A DNA stretch of 64,000 nucleotides, taken from positions 175,319 through 239,318 of the forward strand of contig LCGZ01000002.1 in assembly GCA_001000065.1 (NCBI GenBank). Direction: 5' to 3'. Every line of letters begins with the position of its first letter. Within the stretch, counting starts at the first letter, position 1. The DNA is from a candidate division TM6 bacterium GW2011_GWF2_43_87 (lineage in GTDB: Bacteria > Babelota > Babeliae > Babelales > Babelaceae). The notes beneath the pieces were generated by a model. That model was not told the origin of the DNA and searched no databases. It was given only the letters and a program-made list of their open reading frames with translations. Made by a program: the position numbers and the translations under genes. This document shows, one piece after another, positions 35,099 through 44,006 of the stretch.

Positions 35099-37564
35099 AT
35101 GGATAAACATTTTGATCACGTGCAGTCAGAGATGCAGATTCGCGAAACATGGGATCGCGAAAAAACCTTCGAAACCAAAAAAAGCGCTGGACCTATTTTT
35201 AGCATTGACACGCCACCGCCCACGGTTTCTGGCAAGCTACACATTGGACATGTTTTTTCTTACACCCACACAGACATTATTGCACGCTACAAACGGTTAA
35301 GCGGCTTCTCGGTCTTCTATCCCCTAGGTTTTGATGACAACGGATTGCCTACCGAGCGATTTGTAGAACTTAAGCGCGAAATTTCACCTTACCAGATGAG
35401 CCGTTCCGCCTTTGTAAAAATCTGCAGAGAAGAAGTAGTCGCGGTTGAAGCTGAATTTCAAAAGCTCTGGACTCGACTTGGCCTTTCGGTTGACTGGGAA
35501 AAAACCTACTCCACCGGAGGCGATTTTGTTCAAAAAATTTCGCAAGCCTCGTTCTTAAAGCTCCTAAAAGATGGACATATCTACCGCAAAGAAGAGCCTG
35601 CTATCTACTGCCCTGTTTTCAGGACCTCTGTATCTCAAGCGGACCTTGAAGACGTTGAAAAAGAGACCTTCTTTAACGATATTCAGTTCAAATGCAAAGA
35701 AAACGATGAAGCCCTAGTTATAAGCACCACACGGCCCGAGCTTCTACCTTCATGCGTTGCCCTTTTCTATAATCCTAGAGATCCCCGTTACAAACACCTA
35801 AACGGCAAGCATGCGCTTGTTCCCCTTTACGGGCACGCAGTACCTATACTTGAAGACGACAAAGTAGCCGTAGAAAAAGGTACCGGCCTTGTCATGTGCT
35901 GCACCTTTGGTGATAAAACCGATATTGAATGGTTTAAAAAGCACAATCTCCCTTACCGCCCTTCAATAGGACTTGATGGCCGCATGCTAGAAGCCACCGG
36001 CGCTCTTGCAGGCAAAAAAGTTCCAGAAGCTCGGCTTGAAATTTTAGAACTATTAAAAAAAGAATCCCTCGTTTTAAAACAACAAACAATAAAACATGCG
36101 GTCAGTATCTACGAACGCTCGAAGAAAGAAGTAGAGTTTTTGATGCTCCCGCAATGGTTTGTCAAAGTGCTTCCGTTTAAAAAAGAGCTCTTAGCGATGG
36201 CGGACCAGATTGAGTGGCACCCTTCCTTCATGAAAACCCGTTTTATTGACTGGGTAGAAAATTTACAATGGGATTGGTGTATTTCACGCCAACGATTTGC
36301 CGGCATTCCGTTCCCCGTCTGGTTTGATAAACATACCGGAAAAATATTTGTGCCCGACGAAAAGAATCTGCCTATAGATCCTCGAGAAAGCGCATTTCCA
36401 GGAGTTATACCTGCGGGAGTTGAACTGGTTCCAGACACCGATGTTATGGATACATGGAACACCTCATCACTCTCCCCCTACATTTGCCAAGCCCTTTATG
36501 AGGGAAGTGCAGAGCACCTATTTAGTCCTCATGAAGCACAAACGCATTTCATACCCATGAGCATGCGGCCTCAGGCACATGACATTATCCGCACCTGGGC
36601 ATTTTACACTATGGTAAAAAGTCTCATGCACCATAAAAAGGCTCCATGGAACAGCATTGTTATTTCAGGTCACGTGCTAAGCCCTGATGGAGGGAAGATA
36701 TCCAAGTCAAAAGGCAACAACCCTCTTGAACCAGAAAAGCTTTTAAGCAGTTACCCTGCCGACGTTATTCGGTACTGGACCGCATCTGGAACCCTAGGGC
36801 ATGATGTAGCATTCTCAGAAAACACCCTTAAAATTGGCAGCAAACTAGTAACCAAGTTATGGAATGCCTGCCGATTAGTAGAAGAGCACACGGCTGGAAT
36901 TTCTAACAAAAAACCAGCGGGTGAATTAGGGGCTATAAATGAATGGATTTTACACCGCATGTCTGAAGTATTTGAGCAGTACAAAAAATACTTTGAACAG
37001 CACGAATTTAGTCTAGCACTTGGAGCATTAGAAACCTTCTTCTGGAATGACTTTTGCGACAATTATCTTGAACTTATTAAGTTCCACTTTTTCCGTCCCG
37101 ATGCCTTTGATGCACAAGCAATAGCCGCAACACGCTGGACACTTTATCAAACGGCCCTACGACTATTACAGCTCTTCTCGCCCTTTATTCCGTTTGTTAC
37201 AGAATCACTCTATCAACAACTTTACAAAGGACGTGAAGGTGTTGCATCAATTCACATAACGGAGTTTAGCAAACTACAAGAGGCCTTCAGTTTTCCAAAG
37301 AGCGTAATCAACGCCGGTCACTTGCTGACAATTGTAAGTCAGGTGCGCAAGCTCAAGAGCGACAAAAATCTCTCTCTCAAAACTGAGTTAGCCGATTGCA
37401 TAATTATTGCTCCAACCGAAATTACAGAGTTTTTAAAAACGCAAGAAGGCACGCTTAAAGGCGTCACTAGTGCACACCTCATGACGTATGCAACTACAAG
37501 TACGGGAACCTCGTTTTTAGAAGAGCGAGAAGGAATATGGCGCGCAACCATCTGCCTAACATAG
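35099..37564 (+). CDS. valS: Valyl-tRNA synthetase, archaeal/rickettsial type
   Basis: 821 residues (E. coli 951). Class Ia motifs are HIGH (48-51, in PPPTVSGKLHIGH) and KISKSKGN near 530. The segment GFDDNGLPTER (78-87) is typical of archaeal and Rickettsia ValRS, whereas ordinary bacterial ValRS have GTDHAGIATQ at this place. The editing domain (CP1) occupies about 180-330. The long C-terminal coiled coil of bacterial ValRS is reduced or absent. ybeY follows after 4 bases. The ribosome site (TTAGGG close to the ATG) is poor; no better start is evident. Confidence 0.93.
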   Translation: MDKHFDHVQSEMQIRETWDREKTFETKKSAGPIFSIDTPPPTVSGKLHIGHVFSYTHTDIIARYKRLSGFSVFYPLGFDDNGLPTERFVELKREISPYQMSRSAFVKICREEVVAVEAEFQKLWTRLGLSVDWEKTYSTGGDFVQKISQASFLKLLKDGHIYRKEEPAIYCPVFRTSVSQADLEDVEKETFFNDIQFKCKENDEALVISTTRPELLPSCVALFYNPRDPRYKHLNGKHALVPLYGHAVPILEDDKVAVEKGTGLVMCCTFGDKTDIEWFKKHNLPYRPSIGLDGRMLEATGALAGKKVPEARLEILELLKKESLVLKQQTIKHAVSIYERSKKEVEFLMLPQWFVKVLPFKKELLAMADQIEWHPSFMKTRFIDWVENLQWDWCISRQRFAGIPFPVWFDKHTGKIFVPDEKNLPIDPRESAFPGVIPAGVELVPDTDVMDTWNTSSLSPYICQALYEGSAEHLFSPHEAQTHFIPMSMRPQAHDIIRTWAFYTMVKSLMHHKKAPWNSIVISGHVLSPDGGKISKSKGNNPLEPEKLLSSYPADVIRYWTASGTLGHDVAFSENTLKIGSKLVTKLWNACRLVEEHTAGISNKKPAGELGAINEWILHRMSEVFEQYKKYFEQHEFSLALGALETFFWNDFCDNYLELIKFHFFRPDAFDAQAIAATRWTLYQTALRLLQLFSPFIPFVTESLYQQLYKGREGVASIHITEFSKLQEAFSFPKSVINAGHLLTIVSQVRKLKSDKNLSLKTELADCIIIAPTEITEFLKTQEGTLKGVTSAHLMTYATTSTGTSFLEEREGIWRATICLT

Positions 37565-37568
37565 TGTT

Positions 37569-38021
37569 ATGATCACTCTACGCAACACACAACGGACGGT
37601 TCCCATAAAGCAACGCCAGATAAAAGAATGGGCTAAGAGTATTCTTAAACTTGTTGCGTTTGAGGGGTTTGATGTCACTATCTGGCTCACCACAAACGCG
37701 ACTATTCGTCGTTACAATGCTGCATACCGAAACAAAGATAAAGCTACGGATATTCTATCCTTTCCCTTCTTTGAGTTAAAGCCCGGGGAACACCCACAGA
37801 CGGCGGTTGACGAAGAGCGAATCTTAGGCGACATTATCATTTCAGTGCCACGGGTATTAAAAGATGCGCAAGAGCTTGAGGTCTCATTTGAAGAGCGAAT
37901 GAAGGTACTGTTGATACACGGTATCTGTCACCTGATTGGCTATGACCACGAGACGGATGAGGACCATGCCCTGATGCATAAAAAAGAAGATGCCCTTTTA
38001 AAACAACTTAATCTCGACTAG
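37569..38021 (+). CDS. ybeY: Endoribonuclease YbeY (rRNA maturation factor)
   Basis: 150 residues. The zinc motif HGICHLIGYDH (His117, His121, His127) is the family signature (HGxxHLxGYDH), and the preceding RNKDKATDILSFPF and GDIIIS are also conserved. YbeY processes the 3' end of 16S rRNA and takes part in 70S quality control. Placed 4 bases after valS without its own clear ribosome site, so translation is likely coupled. Confidence 0.95.
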   Translation: MITLRNTQRTVPIKQRQIKEWAKSILKLVAFEGFDVTIWLTTNATIRRYNAAYRNKDKATDILSFPFFELKPGEHPQTAVDEERILGDIIISVPRVLKDAQELEVSFEERMKVLLIHGICHLIGYDHETDEDHALMHKKEDALLKQLNLD

Positions 38022-38026
38022 AACAA

Positions 38027-38074
38027 AAAAGGCCTGTAAACAAAACCAGAGCGGTCTTGATCTACAGGCCTTTT
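38027..38074. terminator. Bidirectional terminator
   Basis: Twelve-bp stem aaaaggcctgta / tacaggcctttt with a 24-base loop, T-rich on the plus strand and with six As before it that give a U-run on the minus strand. It lies between convergent ybeY and the gene ending at 38091. Confidence 0.8.
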
Positions 38075-38090
38075 AACATCGTTTAATTTT

Positions 38091-39515
38091 TTACACGGTT
38101 ACATATCTTGTTGTCATAACTTGTGGGCTCACATGCGTTGAACCGCGGAAAAAAGGCCGCCAAGACGGTAAAAAAGTGAATCTCCAACCCATACGCTTGA
38201 ATAGATAGCGAGCGGAAAGCGCTACGGCACAGGTGCCTATAACACCAACGGGTACAAGCCACTGCCAGTTACGAGTTAAAAACTCTGTAAAGGGAGTTGG
38301 AACAAAAAATCCCTCGCTTCTGCGCACTCCGGCGTCTTCCTCTTCATCAGCCTCTTCACCAGCGTCTGCTCCAGGAGCAGCGTCTTGATTCATTAGGTTA
38401 CCCTGTGGCTGAGGCAAGCCTTGTTCGCTGATTACGTCATAATTTGGATTCTCACCATCTGCATTAGCCCCAACGCCCGCACCGCCTTGTGGTACTACAG
38501 GTGGATTAATAACAATAGGCTCATTAAGGTTAATTTCCCCAAAATTATCTTCCTCGTGAGCATTCTGCGGCTGAGGAACAAGATTTTTGATATTTGATTG
38601 AGCTTCATTTTCTTTTTTATTAAGATCCGCCACAAATTCATCCCAATTATAATCCTCTTCCTTATTCTCTTCCTCATCCTCTTCTTCATCCCCACCTAGA
38701 GATTTTGTTCCAAGCGCATCGCACAAAAAATAAAGATCTAAAGCTTCAGATAAAGAGGTCGCATTTTCGTATGACGAAATAGACATACCCCCTAAAGCTT
38801 CAAAGACTTTAATAACCTGCGTGCTGGCCTCTTTGGTTAATTTCTTCACAGCCTTCACCAAAAAAGCCCAATAGAATCTCTCTATAAGCTCTTTGTCATC
38901 ATCCAAGCTCACATTAAACTTCTGGACTTCGCCAAAAAGAAAATCCATTCCCTCCTGTAACTCTTGAGCACCGACAGCGTCATCATTATAGAGATGAAAT
39001 ATAGCCTGCAGTATCCCCTCAAGATCTTCACCTGAATCTGGTAGAGGTTTACCCGAAATGCCTTGAGCTTTTACAAACTTAAGTGGTGGAATAGTATCTT
39101 TAATTACCGTCAAAGATTTTAACTTATCCATTCCCGTAAACATATCCTTAATCTTAGATACCATAAGCGCATTTCTATTCTCGCGACCGTTTTGTACCAA
39201 AAGCCACCCAAGCAAGTCCTTAAAGCTCTTTTGTAAAAGCTTATTAATCGACTGACCCCACTGATTTTTTACATTCTGCTCGGAAGTTTCAATGCTCTTT
39301 AAAAAATCATCCACCTTTTTTATGTTTGTGATAAGAACGTTACTCCCCTCTACAAATTCTTTTTCAGTAGCATTTGAAGAGATACGAAGCCCATTTTGCA
39401 AATCCATATATTGTTGGTTTAATGATGGCTGATTTGGTACCTGCTCATTCATCGCACCGATACCGTGTACTCCAAAGGCAAGAACAAATCCTGCTAAAAT
39501 TTGACGTAATGTCAT
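38091..39515 (-). CDS. Exported acidic protein with C-terminal membrane anchor, unknown
   Basis: 474 residues. Signal peptide (ends near GIGA), helical ectodomain to about 275, then a very acidic stretch (DEEEDEEENKEED), a Pro/Asn/Gly-rich linker, a second acidic patch, and one transmembrane segment near 410-427 followed by a basic aromatic tail (ARYLFKRMGWRF). Topology would place the bulk outside the inner membrane with the tail inside. The next three minus-strand genes share this plan. AAGGA ribosome site. No known domain recognised. Confidence 0.7.
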   Translation of the reverse strand: MTLRQILAGFVLAFGVHGIGAMNEQVPNQPSLNQQYMDLQNGLRISSNATEKEFVEGSNVLITNIKKVDDFLKSIETSEQNVKNQWGQSINKLLQKSFKDLLGWLLVQNGRENRNALMVSKIKDMFTGMDKLKSLTVIKDTIPPLKFVKAQGISGKPLPDSGEDLEGILQAIFHLYNDDAVGAQELQEGMDFLFGEVQKFNVSLDDDKELIERFYWAFLVKAVKKLTKEASTQVIKVFEALGGMSISSYENATSLSEALDLYFLCDALGTKSLGGDEEEDEEENKEEDYNWDEFVADLNKKENEAQSNIKNLVPQPQNAHEEDNFGEINLNEPIVINPPVVPQGGAGVGANADGENPNYDVISEQGLPQPQGNLMNQDAAPGADAGEEADEEEDAGVRRSEGFFVPTPFTEFLTRNWQWLVPVGVIGTCAVALSARYLFKRMGWRFTFLPSWRPFFRGSTHVSPQVMTTRYVTV

Positions 39516-39660
39516 AATACATCCTTCTCGTTTTCAAAAAATCTTTTTAAAGCGCTACAAAATCATGCCCGCAACATTGGTTTACCTACAATCCATTTAT
39601 GTGTAACTAAAACAACTGACCTCAGTATAGCAAAAAACCCCTTGCATCCACACTTTTCAA

Positions 39661-41265
39661 TTACTTACTGCGCGAAAAATAGCCGTAAAGATTCCAAAAA
39701 ACCTTCTTAGCCCCACTCACAAATCCACCATCAGACGACGGCTGACTGGAATTAGAACCTGCGCCAGAATTTGGCGTAGGTTTTGGAGCTTGATTTAAAT
39801 TAGGATCCGGCGTAGTTGAACTTCCCGTTGAACTTGTTTGTGCCGGCTGTGGTCCCGTAAAATTAAACGGATCTGGCGGAGTTGGCTGTTGTGATGGTTG
39901 TTGATTAGGTGCTGGTTGAGATGGCTTTGGAGTCGAAGTTCCAAAAAGGCCACCCAGCCTATTGAGACTATCTAGTATAGTTGAACCCATTCTGCCCAAA
40001 AAACTCGGCGACGACGATCCTGGTTGTGGCGTTGCCCCCGAAGAAGGAGCAGAACTCTGGGAATTGCGACGATTCAACACATTGCGATAGAACCACCACC
40101 CAGCCAAAGCTGCAATGGGGGCCCCAATTAAAACGGTCTTAATCGGATTTCGACGAATCGGACCGAGTACTTTTTCATTAACAAAATCCTTCAGAGGCTT
40201 CCAAAAGCCTTGCGGCTGCTGTAGGTTATTAGGCCTATTAAAAATATCATCCACCACATTAAATGGAGCATTACCCTGCTTTGCCCTAAGGGGATCCACT
40301 GATGGTCCAAAAGGGTTTTCCGCCCCTTCAAATTCGCCGGTTTGAGGGTTGAAAACCCCACCAAAACCAGAATCCTCCTGAGCCTTAACACCCGGGTTTG
40401 TAGCATCACCATTAGGAGGCTCAACACCCTCTTCTTGTTTTTTTGCCTCTTCCTTAGCCATTCTATCACCTAGCGCCTTCATAAAAAGGGCCTTATTAAA
40501 ACTGTCCGAATCTCCCTGATATCCAGATCCGTACGATGGATAGCCTGATTGCGGCGTCTCTCCGCCAGCCCCATACGACTGACTTGATGGAGAATCCGAC
40601 GACCGACCACCAGAAAGAGAAGGCGACGATGACATTGAAGAAGGGGAATAGGATCCACCCCCACCAGAACGAGAAGGAGATGACCCTGAATAAGAGGCTC
40701 CACCTTGACCCGAAGGGTATCCACCACCACGAAGCCAATTGTTGTAAGAACTACCTCCACCAGAACCACCGCTATAGCCTCCACCTGATCCACCACCCGT
40801 AAAACCTGTATCGCCAGATCCATCTGTAGGATTTGGCAAAGCCCCTTGTTTATTAGGATCAATCTCTAGAGGATGCGCAGACCAGTCCTTATCAGACTGC
40901 TCCGACAAACATCCACTAAAAGGAATTTCTTGTACGCACAATTCAGACTTAGCCTGCTGGAAAAGCGGATCGCTTACCTCACGCTTAGGGAAAGGATAAT
41001 TTAAAAACGGATTTTCAGGGCGAGAGACCCCTTTATCAACCACTCCATCTGTCGCCGGAGCAACAGGCAAAACAGCCTCTTCGCGAACAATGCCCATTTT
41101 TTGAGTATTATCATCCTCTGCGGACTTTACGGGCTTTTCTGGCTGCGTACGGCCCGCAAAATGCGAAACCAAGACAACTGTCGAAACCCCAAAGAGCGTC
41201 GCAGACAAAAATGACAACACAAATAACTTAATGACACGCTTACTAAAGCGTTTTTTATCCACCAT
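39661..41265 (-). CDS. Gly/Ser/Pro/Gln-rich two-anchor membrane protein, unknown
   Basis: 534 residues. Start at the ATG following a strong GGAGGTG site (another ATG 30 bases earlier is less likely). N-terminal membrane segment about 18-40 after a KKRFSKR start; then low-complexity sequence rich in Gly, Ser and Tyr (GGGSGGGYSGGSGGG-like, about 165-260); a second hydrophobic segment (VLIGAPIAALAGWWFY) near 390; and a disordered Pro/Gln/Ser/Thr tail. The composition suggests a flexible envelope protein. Opposite-strand frames here are shadows of the low-complexity DNA. Confidence 0.65.
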   Translation of the reverse strand: MVDKKRFSKRVIKLFVLSFLSATLFGVSTVVLVSHFAGRTQPEKPVKSAEDDNTQKMGIVREEAVLPVAPATDGVVDKGVSRPENPFLNYPFPKREVSDPLFQQAKSELCVQEIPFSGCLSEQSDKDWSAHPLEIDPNKQGALPNPTDGSGDTGFTGGGSGGGYSGGSGGGSSYNNWLRGGGYPSGQGGASYSGSSPSRSGGGGSYSPSSMSSSPSLSGGRSSDSPSSQSYGAGGETPQSGYPSYGSGYQGDSDSFNKALFMKALGDRMAKEEAKKQEEGVEPPNGDATNPGVKAQEDSGFGGVFNPQTGEFEGAENPFGPSVDPLRAKQGNAPFNVVDDIFNRPNNLQQPQGFWKPLKDFVNEKVLGPIRRNPIKTVLIGAPIAALAGWWFYRNVLNRRNSQSSAPSSGATPQPGSSSPSFLGRMGSTILDSLNRLGGLFGTSTPKPSQPAPNQQPSQQPTPPDPFNFTGPQPAQTSSTGSSTTPDPNLNQAPKPTPNSGAGSNSSQPSSDGGFVSGAKKVFWNLYGYFSRSK

Positions 41266-41631
41266 CGTCAAACACCTCCATTTATTTCCATCCATTTTGA
41301 CGTTGTATTGACCGCATTAACTACCGAAGAAAATGTCTCTAGAAAAAATCTTCGAATAAAAATGTCTACTACAAGAGTCGCAAAAACTCTCATGAATGTC
41401 AACCTGAAATCTTGAAACCAATTTGTATTCTACGACTGGATCTATTAGATACACCAAAATCGGCAGGGCTGTATTTGAAACCCAATAATAGCAAAAAGCT
41501 TATACGCTTGGCTTTTAAGATGCGATGGACCTACAACCCCCTGGGATTGCAAAGTATAATTTTTTGCAATCCCAGGGGGTTAATTTTTCTAAGGTTGTCT
41601 CACGCCAAGGGCGTAAACAAGCTCTTCAGAC
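41266..41631. other. Non-coding gap
   Basis: Holds the upstream region of the 41265 gene (a minus-strand TTGACA at 41397-41402 without a clear -10) and a perfect 17-bp hairpin. A short plus-strand open frame across it is not protein-like and overlaps the hairpin. Confidence 0.5.
41537..41579. terminator. Perfect 17-bp stem-loop downstream of the 41632 gene
   Basis: Left arm starts ccccctggga, right arm ends tcccaggggg, 9-base loop, no mismatch. It lies 53 bases after a minus-strand stop codon. No T-run follows on that strand; on the plus strand ttaattttt follows. Probably a 3' end stability element or a weak terminator. Confidence 0.5.
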
Positions 41632-42639
41632 TTAAACGTTTAAACGTAGCCGACTAGAATTTGGTGACAAGCCTTGCAGCAAACTCTGAGAAGATGTATT
41701 CCCAAGTCCCGTTCCCAACATTGGCATTATGCGTGGCAACGGTTTAATACGATGACGACGTGCAATAAGATATAGAACGGGCATAGATAAAACCGCAACA
41801 CCCGCGACACTATACCACATCCAGCGTGGACGATTGTACAACCACTGCCCTGGGTTTTGACGCACCCATTGGCAACCATCACAGGCTTTGCTATAACCTG
41901 CTTTGCATACGGCTCCACCGGTTGCACCTACAGTACGACCTGCACCAACAACCATATTACTGGTTATAGTAGCAGCATTTCGGACACTATTAACCTTGGC
42001 AAGAGACCATGAAGCCGATGTGTACAAGTCCTTGATAAGCCGCCCAACATGGACCTCAGTTTCTACAATATCTTTCCTAATTGCCCCAATAAGAATATCT
42101 ATTTTATTCTTCTGGTCATCTGAATTCAGCGTATTTTTTATTCTCTCTATGGCCGGGATTAGTCCATTCATCAACTGAATATCATAATCTTTCCAGGTTT
42201 TCTCAAGGTCGCAAGCCATGGCCCTTGCATGCCAGTGCAGATTAGGACTCCAACTGAGCTTTAACGCCTTCTCTGTTGCGGCTACCTCCGCCTCTAATGC
42301 TTTTAACGTAACTTCACGATAATTCGTATAGGTTGAGAGCATTACAGCATTATTATTCTCGTCACTATAAGCCAGACTTCCAAAATCAAACTCCCCATTA
42401 TTATCAAACACTTTTCCAATAGCACCCAAAATCGTATTTTCAGAGACTTCATACGAGTCCACTACATTGCCAAAAGTAATCTTAAGTACATCCTCAACCT
42501 GAGAGTTTGCACCCTTAAAATCTTCAACCGCAGTTCCCAACTTTTGTTCTTGGGTTTGAGCTGCATGCATCACGCCTGTTGAAAGTCCGGTTAGAAGTAG
42601 GACGCCTAGGGCACCATATGCCCCCATTTTCTTTATCAT
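41632..42639 (-). CDS. Exported helical protein with C-terminal anchor, unknown (MIKKMGA leader)
   Basis: 335 residues. Signal peptide (MIKKMGAYGALGVLLLTGLSTG...), helical ectodomain to about 225, a cysteine-bearing segment (VCKAGYSKACDGCQW), one transmembrane helix near 270-290 and a basic tail (RRHRIKPLPR). The first seven residues and the ribosome-site region are nearly identical to those of the next upstream gene (42771-43676), because both belong to a duplicated DNA block. AAAGGAA ribosome site. Function unknown; likely an envelope protein. Confidence 0.7.
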   Translation of the reverse strand: MIKKMGAYGALGVLLLTGLSTGVMHAAQTQEQKLGTAVEDFKGANSQVEDVLKITFGNVVDSYEVSENTILGAIGKVFDNNGEFDFGSLAYSDENNNAVMLSTYTNYREVTLKALEAEVAATEKALKLSWSPNLHWHARAMACDLEKTWKDYDIQLMNGLIPAIERIKNTLNSDDQKNKIDILIGAIRKDIVETEVHVGRLIKDLYTSASWSLAKVNSVRNAATITSNMVVGAGRTVGATGGAVCKAGYSKACDGCQWVRQNPGQWLYNRPRWMWYSVAGVAVLSMPVLYLIARRHRIKPLPRIMPMLGTGLGNTSSQSLLQGLSPNSSRLRLNV

Positions 42640-42960
42640 GATAATTTTTCCTTTAACTTAACGCTTAAAGTAACGGGACTGCGAAATATTACTCTCACTG
42701 CCCCGCTTTTTTTACAGCCTATTCAAATCAACCAGGAATAGAGCAATCGCATCTACTCACCACTCACTTCTTATATTTTTGCAGAAGGAACTGGGGTTGA
42801 AAGAAATTTAGGAGTTACGGTTTTCCCTTTGTTCCAAACGAAAGGTGAAAACTTGGAAAATGCAGAACCAATAGATTTACGCATTAAAACTGCCGTTATA
42901 ATGCCTGCTACTGCAACACCGCCACCAATCATCCACCATTTATGGTTTGCTGCAAACATG
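42620..42960. repeat. Duplicated block, copy A
   Basis: This stretch and 43657-44006 are near-copies. Each contains the C-terminal codons of one gene, the spacer, and the first codons (MIKKMGA) of the following gene with its ribosome site. Confidence 0.8.
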
Positions 42961-43676
42961 CCTGTTTTATAGGCGATTGAGCGAAGGAATGGTGCTGATA
43001 TACGCAACTCCTTGATCCTTCTATCAGCAGTATCCTCAACAGCCCTTGCGTCATCCCTCAGTTCTGCTACAAGCAACGCCTGACCGGCAGTATTTGTAAC
43101 GCCCTGAACAGCTGCTATCTTGCTAGCTAATGTCATAAGGCGAACACTATTAATCTTCTTAATCTGTTCAAGCGTGCTGATAGCATCAGCTACAGCACTA
43201 CGAAGTGCCCAATTTTGGAAATAAGATGCTTTTGAAAGCTCTTGATTAACTGCAGCAATTTTTCCTATAAAAGCTTTGTATGTATCTTCAAATTCTTCGT
43301 TTAAATCGACCAAATTAACAGAAACTATTGACGATTCCTCCTTAACACTTCCTGTAAGCACAGACAAATAAACGGAATCATTATTCTCGGAATCCTTTAC
43401 AATAATACCTGGAATATTCAAGGCATCATCAACCATTTTTTTGGAAACATCATTACGTTCCCCAATAAAATGCATATGGATACTTGGATCCACAAACACT
43501 GATTCCAGCGCAACTACAAGTTTCTTGTAAGCTTTTTTGTGCTGAGTAACTGCATCGGTCAATTCTTGGCCATAATCAACAACATCTGGCTGATTCATAC
43601 CCACCATAGACCCACCGCATACCAACAATATCATAGAAAGCATAGCTTTCATAAACGCCCCCATTTTCTTTATCAT
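42771..43676 (-). CDS. Exported helical protein with C-terminal anchor, unknown (duplicated family)
   Basis: 301 residues. N-terminus MIKKMGAF then MKAMLSMILLVCGGSMVGMNQP as signal peptide (a later start at MKAML is possible); helical ectodomain about 30-235; then ANHKWWMIGGGVAVAGIITAVLM as transmembrane segment and a basic tail ending PVPSAKI. Leader and tail are nearly identical to those of the shorter gene upstream (43819-44265), whose ectodomain is different. With its neighbours it forms a minus-strand cluster of anchored exported proteins. No known domain. Confidence 0.72.
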   Translation of the reverse strand: MIKKMGAFMKAMLSMILLVCGGSMVGMNQPDVVDYGQELTDAVTQHKKAYKKLVVALESVFVDPSIHMHFIGERNDVSKKMVDDALNIPGIIVKDSENNDSVYLSVLTGSVKEESSIVSVNLVDLNEEFEDTYKAFIGKIAAVNQELSKASYFQNWALRSAVADAISTLEQIKKINSVRLMTLASKIAAVQGVTNTAGQALLVAELRDDARAVEDTADRRIKELRISAPFLRSIAYKTGMFAANHKWWMIGGGVAVAGIITAVLMRKSIGSAFSKFSPFVWNKGKTVTPKFLSTPVPSAKI

Positions 43677-44006
43677 GATAATTTTTCCTTTAACTTAATA
43701 TGGCCAAAAATCGCTTAAGGCAATGGGGCTGCGAAATATTACTCTCGCAGCCCCGTTTTTTATAGCCTATTCAAATCAACCAGGAGTAGAGCAATCGCAC
43801 CTACTCACCGTTCACTTCTTATATTCTTGCAGAAGAAACTGGGGTTGGAAGAAATTTAGGAGTTACAGTTTTCCCTTTGTTCCAAACGAAAGGCGAGAAC
43901 TTAGCAAAGGCAGAACCAATAGATTTACGCATTAAAACTGCTGTTATAATACCTGCTACTGCAACACCGCCACCAATCATCCACCATTTGTGATTTGCGA
44001 CAAATG
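43657..44006. repeat. Duplicated block, copy B
   Basis: Partner of 42620-42960. The C-terminal coding part (ANHKWWMIGGG to the end) differs from copy A by only a few substitutions, and the spacer is clearly alignable. Confidence 0.8.
43725..43760 (+). terminator. Terminator-like hairpin opposite to the flanking genes
   Basis: Perfect 10-bp stem ggggctgcga / tcgcagcccc, 10-base loop, then gtttttt on the plus strand. Both neighbouring genes are on the minus strand, where no U-run follows. The equivalent hairpin in duplicated copy A (about 42676) is degraded. Confidence 0.5.

Noticed and set aside
34922..35119. 66-codon upstream extension of nrdJ
   Set aside because: It covers the divergent promoter region and the start of valS and is not protein-like; the ATG at 34921 has a ribosome site.
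41412..41657. 81-codon plus-strand frame
   Set aside because: It runs through the perfect 17-bp hairpin and the end of a minus-strand gene; no ribosome site.
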